In this document: positions 1 to 8,715 of the stretch, piece by piece
How the letters are laid out: each line of letters opens with the position of its first letter
Position numbering within the stretch: the stretch's first letter is position 1
Assembly (NCBI GenBank): GCA_031972855.1
Contig: DALYDY010000005.1
Location: forward strand, 1-52,315
Reading direction: 5' to 3'
DNA length: 52,315 nt
DNA from: JAIXRY01 sp031972855
Lineage (GTDB): Bacteria; Patescibacteriota; Minisyncoccia; Phycocordibacterales; UBA9973
Notes under the pieces: model-generated
The model's input: the letters and a program-made list of their open reading frames with translations, nothing else
Database searches by the model: none
Told to the model about the DNA's origin: nothing
Position numbers and translations under genes: made by a program

Positions 1-2069
1 TGGGAAATACTTCATCTACATACACAGCTCAATTTCACAATTCAACAGGTACAAATAATGCTTTAGTGATTCGTGATGATGGAAGTATTGGTGTTGGAAC
101 AAGTACTCCGTCATTTCAATTTCATATGGTTGGGAGTGCTCCAAATATGACAATTCAAAGATATAGTGATTCTACAACACCTCCTGTTTTTCGTGGATGG
201 AAATCAAGAGGTACAACATCTGTTCCTAGTGCTGTTTTGTCTGGAGATGGTTTAGCGTCTTTTATTGCTGGCGGTTATGATGGATCTGGATCTTTTGATA
301 CTGCAAGTATTCAAATGATTGCTGAAGAAAATTTTACAGGCTCTTCTAATAGAGGTACTTATATTTCTTTTAATACAAATGCTGTTGGATCAGCAGCAGC
401 TTCTGGTGGCTATGAGCGTATGAGAATATCTTCTGCTGGAAATATTGGTATTGGCACAACATCACCCGCAACAACTCTTGATATATCTGGTGGTGTTCAA
501 ATCAAAAAAGTTGATACAAATACTTCTCTATCTATGTATGGTCTTAACAGTGGTTCATTTGGTTTTCAACAAGCTTTTTATAAATCACGACAAACTTCAG
601 GAGTTGATGCGATAGTTCAAAACAGTGACAGAACAATGGAAATACGCACTTATGGATATGATGGGTCAGTGTATCAAACTTCAACAAAAATTATGGCAGA
701 AGTTGATGGTGTAGCTACTCTAAACAGTGTCCCTGGAAGACTTACTTTTTATACTACAAAATTAGGAGAAACTACATATGCTGAACGTATGCGTGTAGAT
801 AATGCTGGTAATGTTGGAGTGGGAACAACAAATATTTTTGACAGACTTAGTGTTTCTGGATTAAATCAAACACTTGATGCTGGTAGGGGTCAGATAGGTG
901 TATATAGTAATGATGAAATGGCTATAGATAAAGGAGGTCAGATAGTATTAGGAGGTTCAGATACTACAGGAGGAATACCTGTTCGTAGTTTTGCTTCTAT
1001 TGCTGGAAGAAAATTAAATAGCACTTCTGGTGATCGTTCTGGGTATTTGCAATTATCAGTTCGTTCTGATTCTAGTGGAGATTTGACTGAATATATGCGT
1101 ATTGTAAGTGGTGGAAATGTAGGTATTGGCACAGTTACACCATCATCTCAGCTTCATGTTAAATCAGCTTCTGGTGTAGATAGTGCTATAATAATAGACA
1201 CAACTACAGCCGATATTGCTGGTTCTGATGCTTCTATATCTATTCGTGAAGCAGGTGTAGAAAAGTGGAAAATAAGAAATGTTGGTGATGATGATGATAG
1301 TCTTAAAATAGGAACATCTTCTAATAATTGGGTTAAATTAAAAAAAGATACTGGTAATTTTGGTATTGGAAATAGTATAAATCCAGCTTACAAACTTCAA
1401 GTAGGTGATGGCTCTGTAGTCGGCATCGTCTCCCGTTTCCAAAACTCCACCGGAACATGTGACATCAACCCAACAACAACATCACTATCCTGTAGTTCAG
1501 ACAGAACACTCAAAACAAACATAACAAACCTAAACAACACAATACTCAACCAAATCACTACACTCCAACCTGTAACATACACATGGATAAACGATAACAC
1601 TAACCAACAACAAACAGGATTCATAGCACAAGACGTAGAAGCTATCTTCCCATCTCTTGTATCTACTGACCCTACAACAAACCTCAAGTCACTAAACTAC
1701 ATAGGTCTCATCCCTTATGCTATAGAGGGGATTAGAGAACTAGATATTAAACTCAACCAACAAGCATCACTAGACACTACACTTCAAGGATCATTTGGAT
1801 ACCTAGCAAAAGAATTCCTGGCTAATGTTAATTCTTATATAAAAGATTTAACTGTTGGAAAATTAAAAGTAGACGGAGATGTCTGTGTTGACGATGTGTG
1901 TATTTCAAAAGAACAATTTAAACAAATGTTGATTGATCAACAAAACAGATCTGGACAAGTAAATAATGTTGTTCAAGAAAATAATCCTGAAATTATTCCA
2001 GATAATCAAAATAACGAAGAAGAACCACTTCCAGACAATCAAGAAATTTCTATACCTCCAATAGAATAA
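1..2069 (+). CDS. S74-chaperone fibre-like surface protein (5' partial)
   Basis: The reading frame is open from base 3, so the gene starts left of the window. The visible part (about 689 codons) is built of repeats ending in GNVGIGT-like motifs followed by hydrophobic-polar beta strands, as in phage tail fibres and bacterial surface fibres. The C-terminal part has the peptidase S74 (endosialidase intramolecular chaperone) signature: SDRTLKTNI, then QPVTYTW, GFIAQDVEAIFP and LNYIGLIPYAIEGIREL, followed by a short coiled region and a VCVDDVCISKEQF-type tail common in Parcubacteria surface proteins. In known families this domain trimerises the fibre and then cuts itself off. The base composition changes sharply near 1410 (see findings). 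Cell-surface location is inferred; the signal peptide is outside the window. A rho-independent terminator follows. Confidence 0.8.
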   Translation, partial: GNTSSTYTAQFHNSTGTNNALVIRDDGSIGVGTSTPSFQFHMVGSAPNMTIQRYSDSTTPPVFRGWKSRGTTSVPSAVLSGDGLASFIAGGYDGSGSFDTASIQMIAEENFTGSSNRGTYISFNTNAVGSAAASGGYERMRISSAGNIGIGTTSPATTLDISGGVQIKKVDTNTSLSMYGLNSGSFGFQQAFYKSRQTSGVDAIVQNSDRTMEIRTYGYDGSVYQTSTKIMAEVDGVATLNSVPGRLTFYTTKLGETTYAERMRVDNAGNVGVGTTNIFDRLSVSGLNQTLDAGRGQIGVYSNDEMAIDKGGQIVLGGSDTTGGIPVRSFASIAGRKLNSTSGDRSGYLQLSVRSDSSGDLTEYMRIVSGGNVGIGTVTPSSQLHVKSASGVDSAIIIDTTTADIAGSDASISIREAGVEKWKIRNVGDDDDSLKIGTSSNNWVKLKKDTGNFGIGNSINPAYKLQVGDGSVVGIVSRFQNSTGTCDINPTTTSLSCSSDRTLKTNITNLNNTILNQITTLQPVTYTWINDNTNQQQTGFIAQDVEAIFPSLVSTDPTTNLKSLNYIGLIPYAIEGIRELDIKLNQQASLDTTLQGSFGYLAKEFLANVNSYIKDLTVGKLKVDGDVCVDDVCISKEQFKQMLIDQQNRSGQVNNVVQENNPEIIPDNQNNEEEPLPDNQEISIPPIE

Positions 2070-2086
2070 TAAATTGATTTTAATTT

Positions 2087-2115
2087 AAAAACTGCTATAG
2101 TTATAGCGGTTTTTA
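2087..2115 (+). terminator. Rho-independent terminator after the fibre gene
   Basis: A stem pairing ACTGCTATA with TATAGCGGT (one G-U) flanked by an A-tract and a T-tract starts 18 nt after the stop codon. Confidence 0.75.
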
Positions 2116-2144
2116 ATTTTTCACAACTAAATAAAATAATAAAC

Positions 2145-2447
2145 ATGGAAAGCGTTGCGCAAGAATCACCCAAGTTAACTTCTGAAAATTTTTCTTTTGA
2201 AAACTTAATGAAGTGTTTTGATGAAAGAAAAATAAAATATACACATAATGGAAATGTTTTTATTTCTCATCAAGAAGGAATTAGTTTCAAAGGTAAAAAA
2301 TATTCACTAAAGTTAACTGTTAGAATTATTGATAAAAAATTCACAGGAACAGTTGATGGTTGTGGTTCCAGAATACCTCAAGCGCGTGCTATTGAAACTG
2401 TAGAAGCCTTTTTCAAAAGGTTAGAGTCTACAAAAAAGAGTGAGTAA
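2145..2447 (+). CDS. Hypothetical protein, 100 aa
   Basis: I do not recognise a family. The product is a small soluble protein without membrane segments. It has a mixed alpha/beta pattern: an N-terminal helix (ENLMKCFDERKI), several alternating hydrophobic strands (NVFISHQEGISFKGKKYSLKLTVRI) and a C-terminal helix ending in lysines. It stands between two terminators, so it is probably transcribed alone. The ATG at 2145 is the first in frame after the upstream terminator. Codon use matches the surroundings. Whether it is expressed is inferred only from the clean frame and flanking signals. Confidence 0.6.
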   Translation: MESVAQESPKLTSENFSFENLMKCFDERKIKYTHNGNVFISHQEGISFKGKKYSLKLTVRIIDKKFTGTVDGCGSRIPQARAIETVEAFFKRLESTKKSE

Positions 2448-2470
2448 CCTTATATTTATATAAGGTTTTT
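2446..2470 (+). terminator. Rho-independent terminator
   Basis: AACCTTATAT pairs with ATATAAGGTT and is followed by TTT. The left arm overlaps the stop codon of the 100-aa gene. Confidence 0.65.
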
Positions 2471-2505
2471 ATTTTATCCGAACATTTTAAAAATGTTTTA
2501 AGGTT

Positions 2506-2534
2506 TTGCAAAAAATAGATTGATAGGGTAGTAT
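2506..2534 (+). promoter_or_regulatory. Promoter of the T-box/ileS transcript
   Basis: A -35-like TTGCAA (2506-2511) is separated by 17 nt from a -10-like TAGTAT (2529-2534); TATAGAT at 2532 is an alternative -10. It lies directly before the T-box leader. Confidence 0.45.
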
Positions 2535-2539
2535 AGATA

Positions 2540-2790
2540 TACAAGCAATGAAGGAGATATCACTCCGGAGCTTTGGGAAGAACCATTAGACTACGTTCAT
2601 GGCGAGCCTTATGCAGTAGAACCCTCGACCGACTGAAAAGTTTAGGTCAAAAAATGAGACCCTAAAACAATTTTTATTAAAAACTGTTCGGGTAAAACTA
2701 AGGTGGTACCGCGAATTATTTATATACAAAAAATAAATCGCCCTTGGAATAATAATCAGAAATGATTGTTATTCGAGGGCGGTTTTTTTG
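2540..2790 (+). promoter_or_regulatory. T-box leader, isoleucine specifier (regulates ileS)
   Basis: The hallmark T-box sequence AAGGTGGTACCGCG is at 2700-2713. Its TGGT bulge would pair with the ACCA end of an A-discriminator tRNA, as tRNA-Ile has. Near the 5' end the stem I specifier region reads GATATCAC, giving the Ile codon ATC followed by the usual purine. The leader ends in a strong terminator (CGCCCT...GGGCG, 2739-2783) followed by seven T. In known T-boxes, uncharged tRNA binding the specifier and bulge stabilises the antiterminator and allows readthrough. The next sense gene is ileS, 250 nt downstream. T-boxes are best known from Firmicutes and relatives. The family and amino-acid assignment are well supported; exact boundaries are approximate. 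Confidence 0.88.
2739..2790 (+). terminator. T-box attenuator terminator
   Basis: A long hairpin pairs CGCCCTTGGAATAATAATCA with TGATTGTTATTCGAGGGCG around a GAAA tetraloop, followed by TTTTTTT. It is the off-state terminator of the T-box and could also stop transcription arriving from the minus-strand gene at 2796. Confidence 0.85.
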
Positions 2791-2795
2791 GTTGA

Positions 2796-2987
2796 CTATG
2801 TTTTATCTTTAAATATAAATATAAAATATATAAGGTAAAGTGGCCAAAGTAGGAATGCAATAATTTTTGTCACACTACCTAAAGGTTCTTTTGATGGAGT
2901 TTCTATTTCTCCAACAATATTTATTGTTAAACCAAATCCTGTATAACAAATTCCTATTAAGATTAATAATAAAGTTTTTATTTCCAT
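2796..2987 (-). CDS. Small two-helix membrane protein (hypothetical), antisense to the ileS leader
   Basis: The 63-residue product has two hydrophobic segments (about residues 4-24 and 42-59) around a polar loop and ends in charged residues, a plausible small membrane protein. It lies on the minus strand between the T-box terminator and ileS, so an ileS readthrough transcript would be antisense to it. No family is recognised. The LLWPLYLIYF pattern resembles small hypothetical membrane proteins that I associate with these genomes, but that is a weak impression. It could be a chance frame in AT-rich DNA. Confidence 0.45.
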   Translation of the reverse strand: MEIKTLLLILIGICYTGFGLTINIVGEIETPSKEPLGSVTKIIAFLLWPLYLIYFIFIFKDKT

Positions 2988-3042
2988 GTCTATTTAATTT
3001 TTTATTAACTATATTATATACCAATTAACATAATCTGTCAAT

Positions 3043-6000
3043 ATGTCTCAAAATCAAGAAAATAAAAGTAAATCTGCAAACGCACTTCCGCAAGTTAGAG
3101 AAGGCTCTAACGCGGCACAGCGCGAAGAAGAAGTTTTAAAATTCTGGAAAGAAAATCAGATTTTTGAAAAGTCTGTAGAGAACCCTGCTGGTAGTAAGCC
3201 TCGCGCTGACTACGTATTTTATGACGGACCACCATTTGGTACAGGACTTCCACACTACGGACACTTGCTTGCAGGTACTATCAAAGATGCTTTTCCACGC
3301 TATCACACAATGAGAGGTGAGTCTGTTCGTCGTACTTGGGGATGGGATTGTCATGGTCTTCCTGTGGAGAATCTTATTGAAAAGAAACTCGGACTTAATA
3401 CTAAGAAAGATATTGAAGAATACGGTGTAGATAAATTCAACACAGAAGCTTGTAATAGTGTTCTTGAATTTAGTGATGATTGGAAAAAGATTATTCCGAT
3501 GACTGGACGCTTTGTGGATATGGAGCAGGACTACAAAACAATGGACGCTACATATACAGAGAGTATTTGGTGGATATTTTCTGAACTCGACAAGAAAGGA
3601 TTGATCTATCAAGGATATAAACCAATGCATCTATGTCCACGCTGTGAGACAACACTTTCAAACTTTGAAGTGACTCAAGGATACAAAGACATTACAGATA
3701 TTTCTGTATATGTAAAAATGCAAATTAAGAATGAAAATACATACTTCTTGGCTTGGACTACAACACCTTGGACTCTTCCTGGGAATGTTGCACTCGCTGT
3801 TGGGAAAGATATTACATATGTATATATAAAAATAAAAGATACAGACGTAGGTGACGCTCAATTTATTCTTGCAAAAGATAGAATTGAAAATGTTCTAAAA
3901 GGAAAAGAGTACGAAATTATAAAAGAAGTGAAAGGTTCTGATCTTGTTGGTATAGCTTACGATGCGCCTTTTGATTATTACCAAAAAGATAACAATCTAG
4001 AAAATCATGAAAGAGGTTGGAAGGTGTGCGCGGGAGAATTTGTAACTTTGGATGCTGGTACTGGTATTGTGCATATTGCACCAGCTTTTGGTGAAGACGA
4101 TATGAAGCTTGGTCAATTAGAAAAGCTTCCGTTCGTTCAACACGTGAAGACTGACGGACACTTCAAAGAAGAGGTAACTCATTTTGCTGGGATGCAAGTG
4201 AAGCCAAAAGATAATCACCAAGCGACAGATATTGAAGTTATAAAATATCTCGCACACAATCATCATCTTTTTGAAAAGGAAAAAATAATTCACTCATATC
4301 CACACTGCTGGCGTTGTGATACTCCACTTCTAAACTACGCTTCAACATCGTGGTTTGTTGAGACAACAAAATTGAAAGATAAGCTTATAGCTGCAAACCA
4401 AGAAGTGACTTGGATTCCAGGACACGTGAAGGATGGACGTTTTGGAAATTGGCTTGAGAATGTTCGTGATTGGGCTATATCTCGTAGTCGTTATTGGGGA
4501 GCTCCACTACCTGTATGGTTTGGTGAAGAATCAAATAAAAAGTACGTTATAGAGAGTGTTGAAGAACTAAAGAAGTACACAAAGAAGTCAGGGAATAAAT
4601 ATTTCGTTATGAGGCATGGAGAGGGCGAGCATAATGTCCTTGATATGTGTAGTTCAAATAAAGACAACCCTCATCATCTTACAGACTTGGGAATTGAACA
4701 TGTTAAAACAAGTTCAGAATTTCTAAAAGATAAAAACATTGATATTATTATTCGTTCTCCATTTGTTCGCACAAAAGAGACAACTAAAATAATTTGTGAC
4801 GAGCTTAGTTTCAATGAAGATAATGTTATAGAAGATGAGCGTATAGCAGAATTTAATTTTGGTGATTTCAATCTGCGCCCATTTGAAGAATATTTGAGTT
4901 ATAGACAAGGTCATGAATATGACATGGATTATGTTATCCTGGGAGGAGAAAGTCTTCAGCAAGCGAAGAATCGCTTTGCAGAATTCTTGTATGATATAGA
5001 AAAAAGATTTGAAGGAAAAAATATTCTTGTAGTAACTCATGGTATTGGTTTTCAAGTAATACCTTCTATAATTTCTGGTGCAACAAAAGAAGTTTCAGGA
5101 CATATTTTAAGAAATAAATTTAAGAAAATTCCAGATGCTTGTATTGAAGAATTTGAATTCGTTCCTCTCTCTCATAATTCTGATTACGAACTCGATCTAC
5201 ATCTACCATACATAGATAGAATAGAACTTGTAGATAATGGAGAGAAGCTTATTCGTACAAAAGAAGTGTTTGACTGCTGGTTTGAATCAGGAGCAATGCC
5301 TTATGCTTCAATCCACTATCCATTTGAGAATAAAGAATTATTTGAAACACAATTCCCAGCAGACTTTATTGCAGAGGGAATGGATCAAACTCGTGGATGG
5401 TTCTACAGTCTTCTAATTCTAGGTGTAGCACTCTTCGATAAGAGTCCTTATAAGAGAGTGGTAGTAAATGGAATTATACTTGCAGAGGATGGACAGAAAA
5501 TGTCTAAGAAGCTTAAGAATTATCCAGACGTTACTGAGGTCTTGGAGAAATATGGAGCAGACGCGCTTCGTTACTATATTCTTTCATCACCTGCTGTGAA
5601 GGGGGAAGAGCTTCGTTTTTCTGAAAAAGATTTAGCACAAATATCAAGTCGTGTTGTAGGTAGACTTCTCAATGTATTTTCTTTCTATGAACTTTATAAG
5701 AAAGATGATATTGATTTAGAAATACAAAGTACTAATGTGCTTGATCAATGGATACTGGCGCGTTCATATCAGCTTCTTTCTGAAATAGAAAGTGGAATGG
5801 AAATATATGAATTAGATAAAGCTGTGCGTCCGATAGATTTGTTTGTAGATGATCTATCTACATGGTATCTTCGTCGTTCACGTGACAGACTAAAAGATGG
5901 AGATGGTGAAGCTGTTGCTACTCTCTATACAGTTCTCAAAACTCTCTCTCAAATGATTGCACCGTTCGTGCCATTTATCTCTGAGTATATTTGGTTGAGA

Positions 6001-6537
6001 TTGAAATCTGAAAATTCAGCAGAATCAGTACATCTGTCAGCGTGGCCAATAAAAGGCACTGTTGATGAAAAATTAATTGAAGAAATGGTAAGTGTTCGCG
6101 AAATAGTAACTGTAGGTCTAAAAGAAAGACAAAAGGTGAATATTCCTGTAAGACAGCCACTCTCTAAAATAAAAATTAAAACTGAAAATCTAAAGAATGA
6201 ATATCAAGAAATCATAAAAGATGAGCTTAATATAAAAGAAATTTGTATTGAAAAAGATATTGAAAATGATATAGAGTTAGATATAGAAATTACTCCCGAA
6301 CTCAAAAAAGAGGGAATGTATCGTGAACTCGTTCGCTCTATTCAAGATCTAAGAAAAGAAAAAGGCTTAAATCCTTCAGATAAAATAAATCTCTTATTGA
6401 GTGAGAATTCTAAAGTAATTGTAAATGAGTATCTGGAAGATTTACAAAAAACAGTTGGAGCAGAAAGTGTAGAATTCAATGCAATAGAAGGTAAAGAAAT
6501 TAAGATTGACGAAGAAATATATTTTATAAATTTATAA
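3043..6537 (+). CDS. ileS: Isoleucyl-tRNA synthetase with an inserted histidine-phosphatase domain
   Basis: Class I synthetase that charges tRNA-Ile in the cytoplasm, of the larger eukaryote/archaea-like type. The HIGH motif is PHYGH (about residues 70-74) and the KMSKS motif is KMSKK (819-823). The CP1 editing region contains the AWTTTPWTLPGN block, and Cys pairs occur in LCPRC and CWRC. Between the WGAPLPVWF block and the DLHLPYIDRI...FDCWFESG block, where the family normally has a short linker, sit about 195 extra residues (roughly 515-712). These form a complete histidine-phosphatase (phosphoglycerate mutase-like) domain: RHG at 524-526, a second catalytic-type Arg in IIRSP (571), an Asp/Glu pair, and VVTHG with His 666. 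The start ATG follows the T-box leader; a terminator follows the gene. The synthetase call is very secure. The phosphatase activity is inferred from intact catalytic residues. Confidence 0.96.
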   Translation: MSQNQENKSKSANALPQVREGSNAAQREEEVLKFWKENQIFEKSVENPAGSKPRADYVFYDGPPFGTGLPHYGHLLAGTIKDAFPRYHTMRGESVRRTWGWDCHGLPVENLIEKKLGLNTKKDIEEYGVDKFNTEACNSVLEFSDDWKKIIPMTGRFVDMEQDYKTMDATYTESIWWIFSELDKKGLIYQGYKPMHLCPRCETTLSNFEVTQGYKDITDISVYVKMQIKNENTYFLAWTTTPWTLPGNVALAVGKDITYVYIKIKDTDVGDAQFILAKDRIENVLKGKEYEIIKEVKGSDLVGIAYDAPFDYYQKDNNLENHERGWKVCAGEFVTLDAGTGIVHIAPAFGEDDMKLGQLEKLPFVQHVKTDGHFKEEVTHFAGMQVKPKDNHQATDIEVIKYLAHNHHLFEKEKIIHSYPHCWRCDTPLLNYASTSWFVETTKLKDKLIAANQEVTWIPGHVKDGRFGNWLENVRDWAISRSRYWGAPLPVWFGEESNKKYVIESVEELKKYTKKSGNKYFVMRHGEGEHNVLDMCSSNKDNPHHLTDLGIEHVKTSSEFLKDKNIDIIIRSPFVRTKETTKIICDELSFNEDNVIEDERIAEFNFGDFNLRPFEEYLSYRQGHEYDMDYVILGGESLQQAKNRFAEFLYDIEKRFEGKNILVVTHGIGFQVIPSIISGATKEVSGHILRNKFKKIPDACIEEFEFVPLSHNSDYELDLHLPYIDRIELVDNGEKLIRTKEVFDCWFESGAMPYASIHYPFENKELFETQFPADFIAEGMDQTRGWFYSLLILGVALFDKSPYKRVVVNGIILAEDGQKMSKKLKNYPDVTEVLEKYGADALRYYILSSPAVKGEELRFSEKDLAQISSRVVGRLLNVFSFYELYKKDDIDLEIQSTNVLDQWILARSYQLLSEIESGMEIYELDKAVRPIDLFVDDLSTWYLRRSRDRLKDGDGEAVATLYTVLKTLSQMIAPFVPFISEYIWLRLKSENSAESVHLSAWPIKGTVDEKLIEEMVSVREIVTVGLKERQKVNIPVRQPLSKIKIKTENLKNEYQEIIKDELNIKEICIEKDIENDIELDIEITPELKKEGMYRELVRSIQDLRKEKGLNPSDKINLLLSENSKVIVNEYLEDLQKTVGAESVEFNAIEGKEIKIDEEIYFINL

Positions 6538-6543
6538 AATAAT

Positions 6544-6569
6544 AAAAATCACCCTTTGGGTGATTTTTT
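6544..6569. terminator. Bidirectional terminator after ileS
   Basis: AAAATCACCC pairs with GGGTGATTTT, with A- and T-tracts on both sides. It serves ileS and the convergent minus-strand gene, whose stop codon lies inside it. Confidence 0.8.
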
Positions 6570-6941
6570 GTTATTTGCATAACCTCTCTTTGATAAATTA
6601 AAAGGTAAACAAAAAACTTCAATTAATGTTTTTTTCATGTCTTTTTCAGAAAACTCTTTTAGGTAATGACTTGTTATTACTTCAACCAATTCTTTTGCAA
6701 CAGTATCCATAACCTTCTTTGTTCTTTTTGGTTTCAAATCATGAATAACTTCCACAATAATATTGTTATCATATGGTTCTTGTGTTTGAACAAAAACTAA
6801 TGATATTTGTTTTTCTGATTTTAATTCCAAAGATTTATTATCTAAGAAAATTTTTTTAATACAATCTTTTAGATCTAAATCTCCTCGAACACCACAAGTG
6901 TTCTCAAATTTCTTGTGTTTGTAGATTTTTATTAGTGGCAT
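6549..6941 (-). CDS. Hypothetical protein, 130 aa
   Basis: Unrecognised soluble protein with no membrane segment. It shows an alpha/beta pattern with a central strand (ISLVFVQTQEP, then NIIVEVIHDL) followed by a lysine-rich helix region (KRTKKVMDTVAKELVEVI). The small size and strand-helix order recall tautomerase or acylphosphatase-like small domains, but no diagnostic residues are visible. I prefer the ATG at 6941 over an upstream TTG at 6965, because a consensus minus-strand promoter (TTGACA-17-TATTGT at 6990-6962) would place the transcript start at about the TTG. The gene is convergent with ileS and divergent from the M16 peptidase gene. Confidence 0.6.
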   Translation of the reverse strand: MPLIKIYKHKKFENTCGVRGDLDLKDCIKKIFLDNKSLELKSEKQISLVFVQTQEPYDNNIIVEVIHDLKPKRTKKVMDTVAKELVEVITSHYLKEFSEKDMKKTLIEVFCLPFNLSKRGYANNKKSPKG

Positions 6942-6961
6942 ATTTGTACTTATTTGTATGA

Positions 6962-6990
6962 ACAATAGAGAATTTAAGATGTTTTGTCAA
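6962..6990 (-). promoter_or_regulatory. Consensus promoter of the 130-aa gene
   Basis: On the minus strand TTGACA (6990-6985), 17 nt, then TATTGT (6967-6962). The start codon is about 20 nt downstream. The divergent M16 gene starts close by. Confidence 0.6.
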
Positions 6991-7015
6991 ATAAATTATC
7001 TGCTATACTAATGAA

Positions 7016-8275
7016 ATGATCGATCGCTTAAAACACCAAACAATTCAATTAGAAAACAATATTATAGTCCATTATCTTGCTGACACTGACGCAGGATATG
7101 GTGAAGCGCGGATAATTGTACCTTTTGGACACGCTTACAATAGAGGAGATATTCCACAGGGCTCATTTCACTTCTTAGAACACATGGTTCTGAATCGTTC
7201 AAAACGTTATCCAGAAAAAGATGCTTTTGAGAAATTTGTTGCTGACAATGGTGGATATAGAAATGGTGGTACTGGTCTCGATCTGACATCGTATGAAATA
7301 TCTATTCCAACAGAAACTTTTGATGAAGCATTCAAAGGTCTTGTAAGTCACGTATTTGAACCTATTTTTACAGAAGAAGATTTGGAAAGTCATAAGCAAA
7401 TAGTTCGAAATGAACGTATTCGCTCAACACCGTTTTATCCAGGGAATACAGAACTTGGAGAATATATTAAAAAATATTGGCTTGATGTTGAAGAAGTTTC
7501 ACTTAATCAAAAATTTGGAAGTGATGAAGATTTAAAAAATTTTTCAATTCCATTTTTAGAAAAAATACATAAATACTATTTTACAAAACCAATTACTGTA
7601 ATTGTGGGAGGAACTATTAATATTGATGAAGTTTTGAATACTTTAAAAAATATTTCTATAAATATAGAAGAAGAAAAACTCCCTATTTCTGTAAAACCTA
7701 TCTCTATAGCAAATAAAGAATTTCATGAAAAAGGTTTTAAAGAAGTTGAGAGATATGAATATAGATGTGCTTATTTGATAGATGAGTATTCTCATGACTT
7801 TAATTTTGGTTTAATGTTTTTGAAAGGGTATTTATTAAATGTTGTGGGGCCTATTTATAAATGGCTTCGTGATGAGAAATCTTGGGTATATGAAGTTAAT
7901 GCTATTTCTTTTTCTTCTAATAATTCAAATAAAACATTTTTTGGAATAAAAGCCCCTTTATCTGAAAGATACCAAGTTGATATTGTCCGCACGGAATTAG
8001 ATAAAAGAATTATTGAGGGATTGAGTGATAATGAACGAATCGGAAGATATTTTGAAACACTTATAAAAAAAGAAATTTTTATAAATGAAACAGTAAGTGA
8101 TAGAGTGGAAACTTTGGAAAGTCGTTATTGGGATTACAAAAAAACTTACACCGGAGAAGATTGGCTAAAAGTCGTTGAAAAATACAGACAAGAAAAAGCA
8201 CTTCTTGATCTATATAATTACATAAAAGAAAAAGGGGAGTTCACAGAGTTCTTGGCAAAACCTTTGGAAAAATAA
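7016..8275 (+). CDS. M16-family zinc metallopeptidase (insulinase-like)
   Basis: The N-terminal half has the inverted zinc motif HFLEH (residues 52-56; H52 and H56 bind zinc, E55 is catalytic) in the usual context GSFHFLEHM. A third-ligand candidate Glu lies in IVRNERIR, about 75 residues later. The rest follows the M16 layout: a strand-rich core with ITVIVGGTI at the domain end and a second, degenerate peptidase-like half. At 419 residues it matches single-chain two-domain bacterial M16 peptidases, which degrade small peptides. No signal peptide is visible, so it is probably cytoplasmic. The -10 box TATACT ends 6 nt before the ATG, suggesting a leaderless message. The next gene follows after 6 nt. 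Confidence 0.88.
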   Translation: MIDRLKHQTIQLENNIIVHYLADTDAGYGEARIIVPFGHAYNRGDIPQGSFHFLEHMVLNRSKRYPEKDAFEKFVADNGGYRNGGTGLDLTSYEISIPTETFDEAFKGLVSHVFEPIFTEEDLESHKQIVRNERIRSTPFYPGNTELGEYIKKYWLDVEEVSLNQKFGSDEDLKNFSIPFLEKIHKYYFTKPITVIVGGTINIDEVLNTLKNISINIEEEKLPISVKPISIANKEFHEKGFKEVERYEYRCAYLIDEYSHDFNFGLMFLKGYLLNVVGPIYKWLRDEKSWVYEVNAISFSSNNSNKTFFGIKAPLSERYQVDIVRTELDKRIIEGLSDNERIGRYFETLIKKEIFINETVSDRVETLESRYWDYKKTYTGEDWLKVVEKYRQEKALLDLYNYIKEKGEFTEFLAKPLEK

Positions 8276-8281
8276 TTATAT

Positions 8282-8671
8282 ATGAAAAAATTCCTTATTA
8301 ATATTATGGTACGTCTAAAGAAAATATTTCACGTTAAGACATATATTATCGAATATGTGTTTGTCGGAATAATTCTCTCTACTATCGCACTCATATCTGG
8401 AAAGGGAATAGTTGAATGGGTTGGCGTACTTGCTGTGCTTATTAATTTTGGTCACACACAAATTGCAGATAGATTGAAAGAAAAAGAAGAAAAGAGATTC
8501 CATAATAATGAAGTTGTAAGTGTGGACTGTTATTGGAAACTTAATTATTACTTTTATGCAAAAGAACTTTGTTGGTTTCTATACTTTTTCTTGATAGGAG
8601 CATGGTCAGCACTTGCAGGTGTCTTCATTTTCCTACTATATCCGCTATGGAGAAAAACTTGGAGAAAATAA
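8282..8671 (+). CDS. Small membrane protein (hypothetical)
   Basis: 129 residues with hydrophobic segments at about 24-42, 46-60 and 100-122 (WFLYFFLIGAWSALAGVFIFLLYPLW) and a basic N-terminus and C-terminus. A soluble, charged stretch with an ADRLKEKEEKRF helix lies between. No family is recognised. It follows the M16 peptidase gene with a 6-nt gap and is probably co-transcribed with it, so a membrane-associated partner role is possible but not shown. Confidence 0.65.
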   Translation: MKKFLINIMVRLKKIFHVKTYIIEYVFVGIILSTIALISGKGIVEWVGVLAVLINFGHTQIADRLKEKEEKRFHNNEVVSVDCYWKLNYYFYAKELCWFLYFFLIGAWSALAGVFIFLLYPLWRKTWRK

Positions 8672-8675
8672 AAAA

Positions 8676-8698
8676 ACACCCCTGTGGTTAAGGGGTGT
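8676..8698 (-). terminator. Terminator for the minus-strand gene at 8716
   Basis: ACACCCCT pairs with AGGGGTGT. Read on the minus strand it is followed by TTTTTTA, so it chiefly serves the gene at 8716-9240. Confidence 0.65.
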
Positions 8699-8715
8699 GT
8701 GAGAATGTTGAAAAG

